Shown here: piece by piece, positions 16,338-26,765 of the stretch
How positions within the stretch are numbered: the first letter of the stretch is position 1
Layout of the letters: every line of letters starts with the position of its first letter
Source: Mustela lutreola
Lineage: Eukaryota; Chordata; Mammalia; Carnivora; Mustelidae
Direction of reading: 5' to 3'
DNA length: 64,000 nucleotides
Assembly: GCF_030435805.1 (NCBI RefSeq)
Contig: NC_081295.1
Span: forward strand, 124,285,501 to 124,349,500
Position numbers and translations under genes: made by a program
Notes under the pieces: generated by a model
Database searches by the model: none
What the model was told of the DNA's origin: nothing
Seen by the model: the letters and a program-made list of their open reading frames with translations, nothing else

Positions 16338-16779
16338 TGTCGGGAGCCAGTACAGGAGGCCTACTATAAGAGCTGTAAGGGACTGAATATGATTGGCTGT
16401 TCATTTAGGTCCACTCACGCGGGAGGTGCATGAGCACTGCGGTGATTGGCTAGGCGGGCTAAGCTGCCAGTGTATATATGCTTGAATGTACTTGTAGAGG
16501 GGTGGGCCTGCCGGGAGCCAGGCCGCGCTGCTGGGCCGGCAGGCCGGAGGGGGCCGCAGCCCGGACCATGGCGGCGGCACAGTTCCGGTTAGGCAGCGGC
16601 GGTGGCGGCGCGCGCCGAGGGGCGGCGCGTGGCCCTGGGTTAGGCGGTGGCAGCGCCGGAGTGGGGCGGCGGGAGCTGCGTGCTGTGCTGCGCCAGAGGG
16701 GGAAGAAGATAAAAAGAAGCCATTAAAGAAGTTTGCCTCCACGCGTGTCTCCGTGTCGTTCTTGCTGGCGAGAGCGACA
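16338..16779 (+). mobile_element. Solo LTR of an ERVK-like (class II) endogenous retrovirus
   Basis: A 442-bp fossil LTR with TG...CA ends and an exact 6-bp target duplication ATGACC (16332-16337 and 16780-16785), the size usual for class II elements. It shows a TATA-like GTATATATG and an ATTAAA-type signal near the 3' end, and is unusually G+C- and CpG-rich in the middle. No internal viral sequence is present. It lies inside a SINE. Probably fairly young for a carnivore element, given the intact ends. Confidence 0.85.
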
Positions 16780-17493
16780 ATGACCTGAGCCAAAGGCAGA
16801 CCAACTGAGCCACCCTGGTGCCCCTAGAATTTTCTTAATAACATTTTCTTTTCTCTAGCTTACTTTATTGGAAAAATACAGTATAATACACATAACATAA
16901 AATATGTGTTAATCAATTGTTTATGTTTTAGTAAGGCTTCTAGTCAACAGTAGGCTATTAGTATTTAAGCTTTTGGGGAGACAAATTACACAGACTTTTG
17001 ACTGTGAGGGATGTCAGTGCCCCTAATCCCCACGTTGTTCAAGGGTCAACTATACAGCATTCCCCATCTATTATAACTTTGTTGTCTCCAAGGAAACTGA
17101 GTCCACTTCACATTCTGGAGCTACTGTTGAGCCCTGTACTCATCCTGCTTTGTTGCATGCTTAATAACACTCCTCTGCATTTAGCTTTTTACTCTGCTCC
17201 TTCTGACAATTCCACACTCCCCCAACACTATGATGACTCTTCCTTAGTTTGGTACAAAGCTCCTTAGTCCCTCTAGTGTATAGTCTCTCTTGTTGCAATG
17301 AGTTGATAAAAGTGATTTGTGAGCCTAAAAGTATGCTCCTGATGCTCTTTTGTTGACTTGGCTAGGATGTATGTGACTCTCCACACACTGCTCTCTTGTT
17401 CTGAACATGCTCGCAGTCCTATTCTCATTATTCTATTCCCACTCATGACCCATCATTTAAGTAGTTCTTCCATCTCTACTCAAAGTAACTTAC

Positions 17494-17895
17494 CAGGCAA
17501 AAACTCAGTCCCACTAACACCAATACCCACCACAACTGCAGACAGAGAGATGAGATGAGATGCAGACAGAGCTGCAAATATCCACTTAGCTTAGCCCCAT
17601 GTTGACATTAGGCTCATGGTAACTGTGTTCGTGTCTGTGGTAACTGAGCCTATTTTATGTGAGGTGGTACTGCTTCCAGGAGTGGTGGTTGGCTCCTGGG
17701 TAGATCTCATCCCAGTGTTCCTGGTATTTGGAACAGAGCTGGTAGATGGTGCTCCAGTAGTGGATGTGTCCAGGACAGAGGTATTTGTGGCCATCTTAAG
17801 GACACTATTCCTGTTATCTGGAGGTGTGGAATCTATTGCTGAGGTCATGGTGACAGAGATGGGAGTAGCTGGTCTGGTTCCAGTGGTTCTGGTGC
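17494..17895 (-). pseudogene. Relic of a MUC21/MUC22-type membrane exon
   Basis: The block starts after a pyrimidine-rich TTTCCTAG acceptor in phase 1 and ends at a good GTAAGT donor (CCTG/GTAAGT). It encodes a Ser/Thr-rich stretch with GSSTTSHKIGS, which resembles [11 protein letters not shown] just before the MUC21 membrane helix. An in-frame stop (TGGGGCTAA) follows. Beyond it the DNA still aligns with the MUC21 helix segment: a W-I-F start, then a GCAGTTGTGGTGG stretch comparable with TCAGTTGTAGTGG of MUC21, then the donor. I see no matching tail exon in 17053-17490. I read it as a dead duplicate of the exon. A diverged gene using another frame is less likely, because the phase no longer closes. 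Confidence 0.6.
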
Positions 17896-19254
17896 CTAGG
17901 AAACAGATCACATGATATGAAGCATTTGTAGTGACAATAAGTGAAAAAGAGCAGGTGTACTTAGAGCAGAGGGATTAATCTAACATTCTAATGGTGGTGG
18001 TGGTTTGAGAAGAGCTGTTGTGGTGGGAGGAGATATGGTGGAAAGGGATTCACCTGAAATCATAAGGGCCTTAGAGGAGAAGTGAGTGTCCTAGAGACAA
18101 GTGTCCATTGGTGGTGCTGGTGATGGTCCAGGCTAAGATTGAAGAAATGTGACTGAGATGGTGCAGGAGAAGAGTTATTCAATTTTAAAAGTGATCACCC
18201 AAATAGGGAGAGTGTGCTGGATAAAAGAAATAGGGTCTGATATGTTTGTGATGTACTCAATGGGCACAAGGACATTGCTAGAGGAAGGGATGATGGGATC
18301 AGATTTACTCAGGGGTGAGGCAGTGGCCATGGCTGGGAGCACAAGTGACATAAGCTAATACAATCATCGTGATCAACAAAGGCGAGGTGAGTGTGTTTGG
18401 AGCATATGTGGACGAACCTAACCTTAAGGAGGAGGCTGACCCTAGGGAAGGAGAGGCTGGACTCAGAACAAGGTAGGAGGACCATAGAGCAGGTGGCATC
18501 AGCAGCAAGGGTTGTGCTCATACTGGAGTGGTTACACTGATGCAAGAATTGTGTCAGTCACTGGAACACACTGGTGGCTCAGGACAAAGTGGGTAGAGTC
18601 ACATCCAACATGAGTGCTGATGGCAAGTGCAGAGGTAGTTTTATTCAGAGCAAGTGCCAGAGATGAAAAAATCATTGTTTGGTCTTAAGCAAACTTGGAG
18701 CAAGGGTTGGTAAAGGTCATCAGATGGTAAATTTTTAAGCTATTTGGGTCACAAAATCTCTGTCACAAGTATGCAAATTAGCTGGAAAGCAGCTACAGAC
18801 CTAAAGGAGTACGTGTGGCTGTGTTCCAATAATACCTCATTTGGGAAAACAGATAACAGGCCAGATTTGGCCCATGCAGTCCCTGGACCAGGGCTCAATA
18901 TATTAAATATGGGATGGCAGTGTCACAGGTCGTGGATGGAACAGAGTTGATTGTGCTTGGCACAGAAATGAAAATGACAGAATCTGACAAATTAGGGTGT
19001 TTGTCACAGAGTTTAGGTTTGTTCCCTCTAGGTGGAAGTGATGGAATATAATTAAACCATGTGTGGCAGGGGGATACTTGTAAAGAAGTGTTTCTGATTG
19101 GGTTGGAAATGACAGACACTGAATAAAAGAAAGTGAGACCAGAGTAGAAAAATAAATAGGATTCGGTAAGAGAGAACAGAAGTATATCTAACAAGAGTGA
19201 TGGCTTGACTAGAATCTAGAGTAGAAATGACAGAAACAAACAGAAAGGTGACAG
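17896..19254 (-). other. Weakly repetitive sequence between the two mucin relics
   Basis: No open gene. Scattered GTGGTGG / GACTGAG / CTCAGAG-like words on the plus strand recall very decayed mucin repeats, probably part of the same relic. No individual exon can be supported. Confidence 0.3.
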
Positions 19255-20833
19255 TTAACATTGGAGGTGAACACGTGTGCTTAAAGAAGACATGGCGGTC
19301 AGTACCTGATACAGCTCTGTTGGTGATGGACTGAGTAGAAAAGTCAATGCCTTAATGGGCACCAAGGTGGCAGAAGAAACATTGAAAGGTCCAGAGACCC
19401 TGGTGGAGACTGTGGGGACCCCAGAGGTGGGTGATGAGGCAAAAGTGAAATATGTGATGACCTCTGAGGCTGTGGTGGGTCCAGAAGGTGAGGTGGAAGC
19501 TTTGGTGTCCCTAGAACCTGTGGAAGTAAATATGGTGGGTCCAGATGCCGAAAAGGAAACTATGGTGCCCTTAGAAGATGTGGTTGAGACAGTCAGGGTC
19601 TCTGCAGAAGTTGGAATTATTGTGGTCACAGATTCTCCAAGTGTCACAAAGATTTTAGTAGATTCTGTCATTGCCTCAGAGACTATGGTCAAAGCTACAG
19701 TGCTGTCAGAGAGACCAGTCGAGGTCTTAGTGGTCTCAGCAGTGGTGGTAGATGCCATGGTAGTCTAAAAATTGTTTTCTTAGAGACTTTGGTGAGTCCT
19801 CATGTAATTGTGGAGGCCATGGTGGTCTCAGAGACCTTGGTAGAGGCCCCAGAGGCCTCAAAGTCTGAGGTAAAGGCTATCATTGGCACAGATGCTGGAT
19901 CTGAGGGCCTCAGAAGCTGTTTCAGAGACTAGGATGGTTGAAGAACTTACAGTTATTTCAGAGGCTATGCTGAAGGCTATGGTTAAAATAGACCTTGTGA
20001 TGGAGGATATAATTATCTCAGAAGCTGTGCTGGGTGGCTGCAGTGATGAGTATGGTGGGTACAGATGTTATGGAAGAACCTAGAATGATCTCAAAAGCCC
20101 CAGTGGAGACAACAGTTATCTCAGCAGTGATGGTGGAGACCATGGTGGTCTCAGAGGCTGTTGTGTTCTTAGAGCCTGTGATAGAAGGAAGGATGAGATG
20201 TGAGGAGCAGAGATATTATTGTGGAAGATGTGGTGGTCTCAGAGACCATGCTGAAGGCCACAGTGGACTCAGTGGCTGTAGTAGAGACTGCCATAGGTGG
20301 AGATGCTGTGGTGGAGAATCTGGTGGAATTAGAGGGTGAGAGGGATCATGGTGGAGTTAGAATCTTTGGTGGTCTCAGAGGCTGTGGTGGCTTCAGAGGC
20401 TATGGTGAAGAATGTGGTGGGCACAGATGCTATGGTGGCTTTAGCAGGTCTTTCAGCAGTTGTGGAAGGCGCAGACTCTACAGCTGTGACAGAGGCTTTA
20501 GTAGAAAACCTGAGGTTTAGCAGAAACTCTGGGGCTGTGGTAGCAGCCAGAGTGCTCTCTGAAACTTCAGTAGAAGCAAAGTGTTCTCAGCATTGGTGGT
20601 CAAGGCCATGATGGTATTATTAGAGGCTCTTGTGATCTTAGAGCTTATTTGGGGTATGGTCATGGACCCAGGCATTATTATGGAAGATATGGAATGGTGG
20701 TCTCGGAGACTACGATGAAGAGCACAGTGGATTCAGAAACTGGGGTCTCAGAGACAGTATTGGAGAAAGTGATCGACACAGAGATTGTAGTGGCAGGTGT
20801 GATGATCTCAGGGGCTGTAGTAGAAGCTATGGT

Positions 20834-20911
20834 GGTGTCCAATCTTATGGAGCAGAGAAGGAGGCCACTGTAGGTGTCCAATCTTATGGAGCAGAGAAGG
20901 AGGCCACTGTA
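20834..20911. repeat. Perfect 39-bp tandem duplication
   Basis: The unit beginning GGTGTCCAATCTTATGGAGC occurs twice in a row without a mismatch inside the decayed mucin region. Its length is a multiple of three. Confidence 0.9.
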
Positions 20912-20971
20912 GGCACAGATATTAATGTGGATGGCATGGTGATCTCAGAGCCTTTAGTGGACACAGATTCT

Positions 20972-21282
20972 TTTTTTTGGTTATAAATATATTTTTAAAT
21001 TTCTTTTCAGCATAACAGTATTCATTGTTTTTGCACCACATCCAGTGCTCCATGCAATACGTGCCCTCCCTAATACCCACCACCTGGTTCCCCCAACCTC
21101 CCACCCCGCACCCCTTCAAAACCCTCAGGTTGTTTTTCAGAGTCCATAGTCTCTCATGGCTCACCTCCCCTTCCAATTTCCCTCAACTCCCTTCTCCTCT
21201 CCATCTCCCCATGTCCTCCATGTTATTTGCTATGCTCCACAAATAAGTGAAACCATATGATAATTGACTCTCTCTGCTTGAC
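20972..21282 (-). mobile_element. LINE-1 3'-end fragment inside the mucin relic
   Basis: 311 bp, antisense. Perfect 16-bp duplication AGTGGACACAGATTCT at 20956-20971 and 21283-21298. It dates from after the repeats existed, and its intact duplication suggests a moderate to young age. Confidence 0.9.
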
Positions 21283-21866
21283 AGTGGACACAGATTCTGC
21301 AGTGGTATTTGAAGCTGCAGTGAAATCTATGGTGACCCTAGGATCTATGACCTGTGACCTCTGATTTCAGAGGTCAAAATGAAGACTATGGTGGGTATAA
21401 ATGTCATCATGAAGGAAGTGGTGCTCTCAGAGGCTGGGGTGGACACAGGTGTTGGGGTGGTCTCGGCAGTTATTGGGGGTGACTGAGGAGGGCACAGACT
21501 TAGCAATTGTCACAATGGCTTTAGTAGAAACTGTAGTGGTACAAGAGGCTGTGTTAGAGGTCATGGTAGGTACAGATGCTGCAGTGGAGGGTGTGGTGGT
21601 CTCAGAGGCTGTGGTGATGATTGTAGTGGTCTCAGAAGCTGTAAAGAGACCGAGATGGTCTGAGTTGCTCTCGGGCCTATGGAGGAGTCCATTGTGGAGA
21701 CACAGTCTGTGGTAGCCCCTGAGGCTGTGGTGGCTCAGTAGTGCTCCCAGAAGCTGTGAGCAAGGACATGGAGGGCTCAAAGTCTGTGGTGGGCCCAGGA
21801 GCTATAGTCCTCCCTAAAGTACATTAATTTTTACCCAGGAATAACACTCACTTTTGCACTTCTTTT

Positions 21867-22173
21867 AAAGATTTTTTTTTTTTTAAGTAATCTCTATGCC
21901 AGTGTGGGGCTCGAACTCACAACCCTGAAATCAAGAGTCACATACTTGGGGCACCTGGGTGGCTTAGTTGGTTAAGCATCTGACTTCAGGTAATGATCCC
22001 AGGGTCCTGAGATTGAACCCTGTATGGGCTCCTCATTCAGCAGGGAGTCTGCTTCTTTCTCTCCTTCTGCCCCTCCCCCTGCTTGTGCTCTCTCCCATAT
22101 AAATAAATAAAATATTTTTTAAAAGTTGCACACTTCACTGACTGCTGTACTGAGTAAGCCAACCAGGCACCTC
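21867..22173 (-). mobile_element. Old carnivore SINE, split by a younger SINE
   Basis: Antisense; contains TGTGGGGCTCGAACTCACAA. Interrupted at 21948-22124 by a sense SINE. Confidence 0.75.
21948..22124 (+). mobile_element. Carnivore SINE inserted into an older SINE
   Basis: Sense. Imperfect duplication GTCACATACTT / GTTGCACACTT at 21937-21947 and 22125-22135. Confidence 0.8.
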
Positions 22174-22357
22174 CACTTGTGCACTTTTTATATTTTATTA
22201 GGAGTCTTGCACATATCTGTCATTCTTGTTTCTGTTGAGACAGCAGAACTATGGTACCCAGATTGTAGTTAACCCTGCATGTGGACACATGTGCCTTATA
22301 GGATGCAGCTCTGGTAGTTCTCTCCTCTTCCTTTTTTTTTTTCCTTTTTATGTGGAT

Positions 22358-22650
22358 TGTCAGAGGCAGGCCCCTGGCCAGGGCGGCCTCTGCCATTAAA
22401 AGATGGCGCCTGGCTAGTTGCCAGGTTAGGATTGCCTCGTGAGACTAAGCAGACCGCCAAAGAGGAAGTAAACAGCATTGGTTGCTAGCTAAGTTGTTCG
22501 TTTAGGTGCACAGCCTGATTCGCTCCCTCCTGTACCCTGCTCGCTGATTGGTCATGTAAGCGTATATAAGTGTGTAGACTTGCGGAAATAAAGAGAGAGA
22601 AGATGCATCCGAACCAGGGTTCTTGTCGTCCTTGCGGGGCGAGGGCGATA
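22358..22650 (+). mobile_element. Solo LTR, related ERVK-like family
   Basis: A 293-bp fossil LTR with 6-bp duplication GTGGAT at 22352-22357 and 22651-22656. It shares the terminal pattern with the LTR at 16338 (GTTCTTGTCGTCCTTGCGGG ... GCGAGGGCGATA) and has a TATA box (GTATATAAG) and AATAAA. No internal part remains. Confidence 0.8.
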
Positions 22651-23444
22651 GTGGATGCCATGGGTATGACTGCTGACTCAACTGTGCTGTTGAATGAATG
22701 AATTATTTGGGCAATCACTTCTGTGTTTTCTTCTTTCCTCAAGAATTTTACTAATCAGGGTCCTCAGTTTTGGGGGTGGTTTGTAGGGGTTTTTTGTCAC
22801 TCTATTTGCCTAGGTGAATTTTTCTATTTAACACATGCTAAGGAAGCAACACAAATAGAAACTGCATATCCTCTCTAACACTAAGGATTGTTGGAGCTCA
22901 GATGACAGAGAAATATTGTTGTCTGAAAACACAGAGTTCATGTGGACAGATCTCCCCAGCAGCATTCCCTTAGCTAGATGGAAATAAGGAGGAGATCACA
23001 CCAAAATAAAAGGGCACTTGAGCAGAGACACTCAAGTGCAAATCCCCCCTTCACTTTTTGGGCCTTGCAGCATACTGTCCCTGCCTGAGGAGAGCCTATG
23101 TGTTTTTATCATGGAATGAAGGCGATCAGGTTGTGAATTTTGGATGAGGCCACATGTTGCAGGCTTTCTTTAAGCAATCAAGGTCAGAACTGGTGTGTTA
23201 GGCAGTTAGTAAAAGTTATCTCAGTAAAGAGACACAGGGAAATGATAGGGGAAGATCCTTGGGATGATGTCTTTCTTTCCTTTATTTAGTTTTTAGTATA
23301 AAGGGCTAGATCAAGTAGTAGTAGTGAGAATGGAAGTAGAGAAGAATCTAGGAGACTGATCTAAGTTCTCTCTGACAGGCATTTTCTGTGTTCTGTACTT
23401 CTCATTCGTTCTTACAAAAACATTCTTTAAGAAGCTTCTATAAG

Positions 23445-23644
23445 GGGGTGCTTGGGTGGCTCAGTGGGTTAAAGCCTCTGCCTTTGGCTCAGGTCATGAT
23501 CCCGGGGTCCTGGGATTGAGCCCCGAATCAGGCTCTCTGCTCAGCAGGGAGCCTGCTTTCTCCTCTCTCTCTCTCTCTGCCTGCCTCTCTGCCTACTTGT
23601 AATCTCTGTCTGTCAAATAAATAAATAAAATCTTTTTCTAAAAA
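23445..23644 (+). mobile_element. Carnivore SINE
   Basis: Sense. Perfect 16-bp duplication AAGAAGCTTCTATAAG at 23429-23444 and 23645-23660. Confidence 0.95.
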
Positions 23645-23912
23645 AAGAAGCTTCTATAAGGTATGTGGTATTCCAGATATGGTACAGAGTGGTAAAATAC
23701 AGGTATGAAGCTTCTATTCAAGTAAGGAAGAAAGACGATGAGTACGTAAATATAACCTCAGAAACAAACAAACAAAAATCTATGAATCACTCTTTCAGGG
23801 CCCAAAGGGCCTTTATCTTGCCCTTCATGTGAAGGACAGACTGTGGAAGCATGGCTCAAAAGAGAAAAGAACATCTTATCAAATCATAGACACACCTGAA
23901 AACTGTTTGTTT

Positions 23913-24097
23913 TTTTTAAGATTTTATTTATTTGACAGACAGAGATCACAAGTAGGCAGAGGGGCAGGCAGAGAGAGAGGAAGGGAAGCAGACTGCCTGC
24001 TGAGCAGAGAGCCCGATGCAGGGCTCGATCCCAGGACCCTGGGATTATAACCTGAGCTGAAGACAGAGGCTTTAACCCATGAGCCACCCAGGTGCCC
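23913..24097 (-). mobile_element. Carnivore SINE
   Basis: Antisense. Duplication CTGTTTGTTT at 23903-23912 and 24098-24107. Confidence 0.95.
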
Positions 24098-24213
24098 CTG
24101 TTTGTTTGTTTTAATGGAAGCCAGATTATGACAGTGCCACTTCTGAGTATGGAAAAACAAGGCTTCTGAGCAACGGGCATAATGTTGAAGGACATGCAGA
24201 AACTACCAACTGA

Positions 24214-24368
24214 TGGGGGCACCTGGGTTGCTCAGTTGGTTAAATGTCCAACTCTTGACTTCAGCTGAAGCCATGATCTCATGGGTCATGAAAGCAAGTC
24301 CTATGTTGGTCTCCTTGTTCAGTGAGGAGTCTGCTTGAATATTCTCTCCTCTACCCTCCCCCCACTCA
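24214..24368 (+). mobile_element. Old, incomplete carnivore SINE
   Basis: Sense head GGGGCACCTGGGTTGCTCAG; the A-rich tail is lost. Confidence 0.75.
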
Positions 24369-24929
24369 AGAGAACAGCACTCCCAACACAGCAGTTGGAG
24401 GCACTGGGACACAGCAGGCACTGAAACTAGCTGGAAAGCTCATGGAAAATGTAGATCTGGAAAAGACTGCACAATTCTATTAACAGCCAACATGTTTGAA
24501 AATGAGGACCACTTGAAAATGAGGCAGTTGAATGCTTAGAGAATGCCTTAGGGAAAGCCTCTAGACTACCGGCACAAGAACTGATCAGGCAAGACTCTAT
24601 TCAGAAAGAAAAAGCATTTATAAGTACATTAAGATTTATTCAACTCATTATAAGAAAACAGTTGTTCAAGTCTTAGTTCACCTATTCAGAAATGACTACA
24701 TGGCTACAGGAAGCTACCTCAGGGAGAGGTCTAGCACACCAGAAGCCCATGGAGGTTACAGCTGTGCTGCCCTAAAACAGCTTCTGGAAGGGTTTGACCA
24801 GCAAGACCAAGCAGTATCCTCAGCGGTCTGCCCCTATGTTTCAAGTACCTGGACAGCAATGATGCAAACCAGGGCCTTAGTGTGGTGATTCCAGGCGGGA
24901 AATCAGGTAGAAGGCACTAGCAATGGTTG

Positions 24930-25025
24930 TGCAATGATGCACATGTAATTAATGCCACTGAATTGTACACTTAAAAATGGTTAAAATGGTAAATTTTATG
25001 TTCTGCATATTTTACCACAATAAAA
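24930..25025 (+). mobile_element. Short LINE-1 3'-end fragment
   Basis: AATTGTACACTTAAAAATGG ... TTTTACCACAATAAAATTTT is a common old L1 3' terminus. It separates two stretches of unrecognised sequence. Confidence 0.55.
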
Positions 25026-26189
25026 TTTTTGAGGGGAAAAAAAGGGAGGAGGAAGAGGAAATCAATGACCACACCACAGGCTAAGCCTGATGGTGGACCC
25101 ACCACAGAGCGGATGAAGAGGAAGGGGCATATTCAGAAAACTCTGCTAGTATTCTACTTTGCAAAAAAGAAAAGCAAAAATTCTGATATGCCATTTCATG
25201 GACTTGGAGCATGTTGAAGAACATTCCATACTTGACTGCAGCTGTGGCTGGCAATGCTAATAAAGACTGTGATTTTTAGTTGTCAATGTCCCAAATCACC
25301 AGTCTGCACCCGTTACCTTTGAAACCTCTTTTCTTACAATAAGCGCTTTCTGGAGACACAGCAGGAGTTAACAGCAAATGTGCTATCATGTCTTAATGCA
25401 GTTGATTTTAAAATTTGCAAGTCAAATGCTAGATAAATTATGTTCTGAGAAACTAGTGTTATAGGTGTGAATTATTCTCTCTTAGGCTTGTGTAATTTGC
25501 TGTTAGAGAATTTTTCATGTTATTTAATAATTGCTGCTAAAGTTAAGTTAACTGATAAGATCAGAATTTTAAAAATTTGCTTTGTTTTGAAAAGGATAGT
25601 CATTCCACATGATATTGGATACATAAAAATTATTAAATCTTTTCAGAGGCAAAATTGGGACAAGAAGCTATTTTGAATCTTGCAATATTATTTAGCCTAA
25701 TAAAAGATGTATTTGAGGTCTTTTGTTAAGAATCTATGAATAGCAATGTAATATGAATGTGATATTTAATTCTGTAGGTGGAAATACCAGGAGAAAAAAC
25801 TAAAAGTTGGGAGTTGTTGCCTCCGAACAGCAAGTATCAGATGTGAAAAGGAGGGGTGCATCAGAGATGCTTATTTTTTTGTCATGAGCCTGTAGGACTG
25901 TTGGAATTTTAAAACTATTTATATGAGTTACTCTGATAAATGCTGCAAAGGAAATATATACTCAGTGAGTAGAAGATGAGAAAATGGAGATAGCAATTAT
26001 AGGGAATTATTTCAAAAAAACTTGGCAATGATAGAGGGCAAAACTAGGAAAGATACAGGCTTGTTAAGATGGATGCTGGAAGAGCAGAGCTTTTCAAATG
26101 GCCCCTGGGATCTTGCTAAAATGACTGGGAGTTTGTTAAAATCCAGATCCCAGCCTCTACCCCAAACTTACTGACACAGGAACCCCAAG

Positions 26190-26765
26190 GGACAAGGGAC
26201 AAAATCTGCATTGTAGAAATAATCTTATATGTATACAATGAAATATTTTTCAGCCATAATAAAAAAGGCTATCCTGCCATTTGTGACAACATGTGAACCT
26301 TAAAGGCATTATGCTAAGTGCAGCAAGTCAAACAGAGAAAGGCAAATACTGTTATGATCTCGCTTATATGTAGAAGCCATAACAAAACAGCTTTGGATAC
26401 AGAGAACAGATTGGTGGTTACCAGAGGCAGGGGGTGGGTTGGGCAAAATGAGTAAAAGGAATCACAAGGTACAACTTCCAGTTATAATCCTGGGGATGTA
26501 ATGTACAGCATGGTGACCATAGTTAATAATACTGTGTCATATATTGCAAAGTTGCAAAGAGCGTAGGTCTTAAAAGTCCTCACCACATACATGCAAAAAT
26601 TGTAATTATACTTGATGATTATTATACATGTAATTATACATGGATGTAACTAGACTTACTGTGGTGATCAGGTCTCAATACATACAAATATCTAATCATT
26701 TTGTTTTACACCTGAAACTAATATAATGTTGTATATCAATTGTACCTCAATAAAAAATAAATAAT
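26190..26765 (+). mobile_element. Old LINE-1 3' end (L1MA/L1MB type)
   Basis: Sense-strand text such as TGACAACATGTGAACCTTAA, TTATGCTAAGTGCAGCAAG and GATTGGTGGTTACCAGAGGC, ending CCTCAATAAAAAATAAATAA, is the usual old L1 3' end. Confidence 0.75.

Larger units (their letters stand above)
16010..16824 (-). mobile_element. Carnivore SINE split by a LINE-1 fragment and a solo LTR
   Basis: Antisense tRNA-Lys SINE. Target duplication TAGAATTTTCTT at 15998-16009 and 16825-16836. The SINE pieces are 16010-16030, 16223-16337 and 16786-16824. Confidence 0.8.
15878..17050. mobile_element. Tigger-family non-autonomous DNA transposon (MER8-like), split by later insertions
   Basis: The left end ACCCTTGAACAACACGAGTT and the right end GTTGTTCAAGGGTCAAC are inverted repeats of each other. 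The internal sequence around 15900-16000 and 16837-17000 (GCTTACTTTATTGG, ATAATACACATAACATAA) is typical of this non-autonomous element. A SINE of 16010-16824 with its own nested insertions interrupts it. The family name is from memory. Confidence 0.65.
19255..21800 (-). pseudogene. Decayed MUC22-like mucin repeat region
   Basis: On the minus strand short blocks of Thr/Ser-rich repeats recur, with motifs such as TASETTTPSTA, ASETTTIITTASETTT and SETPVSESTV. They recall the SETTT repeats of human MUC22. The frame changes repeatedly and stops intervene. The longest open piece, 19255-19758, gives 167 residues of mucin-like sequence (ETTKTSTGLSDS...). A LINE-1 fragment with a perfect 16-bp duplication sits at 20972-21282, and a 39-bp tandem duplication at 20834-20911. 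No signal-peptide exon was found. In human, MUC22 lies beyond MUC21, whereas this relic lies between MUCL3 and MUC21, so it may instead be an independent duplicate. Confidence 0.6.
22657..26189. other. Intergenic, possible unidentified retrocopy at about 24420-25780
   Basis: SINEs at 23445, 23913 and 24214. The stretch 24420-25780 contains broken protein-like bits (KYLDSNDANQGLSVVIPGGK; RMKRKGHIQKTLLVFYFAKK) and several AATAAA words (25257, 25698 region), as a processed copy with a long 3' UTR would. I could not name a source gene. Confidence 0.25.

Noticed and set aside
16478-16780. CpG-rich block that looks like a gene promoter or first exon
   Set aside because: It lies within a solo LTR defined by TG...CA ends and a 6-bp duplication.
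23445-23644. tRNA-like heads in this and the other SINEs as tRNA genes
   Set aside because: They are SINE promoters with A-rich tails and target duplications; none folds into a complete tRNA by eye.
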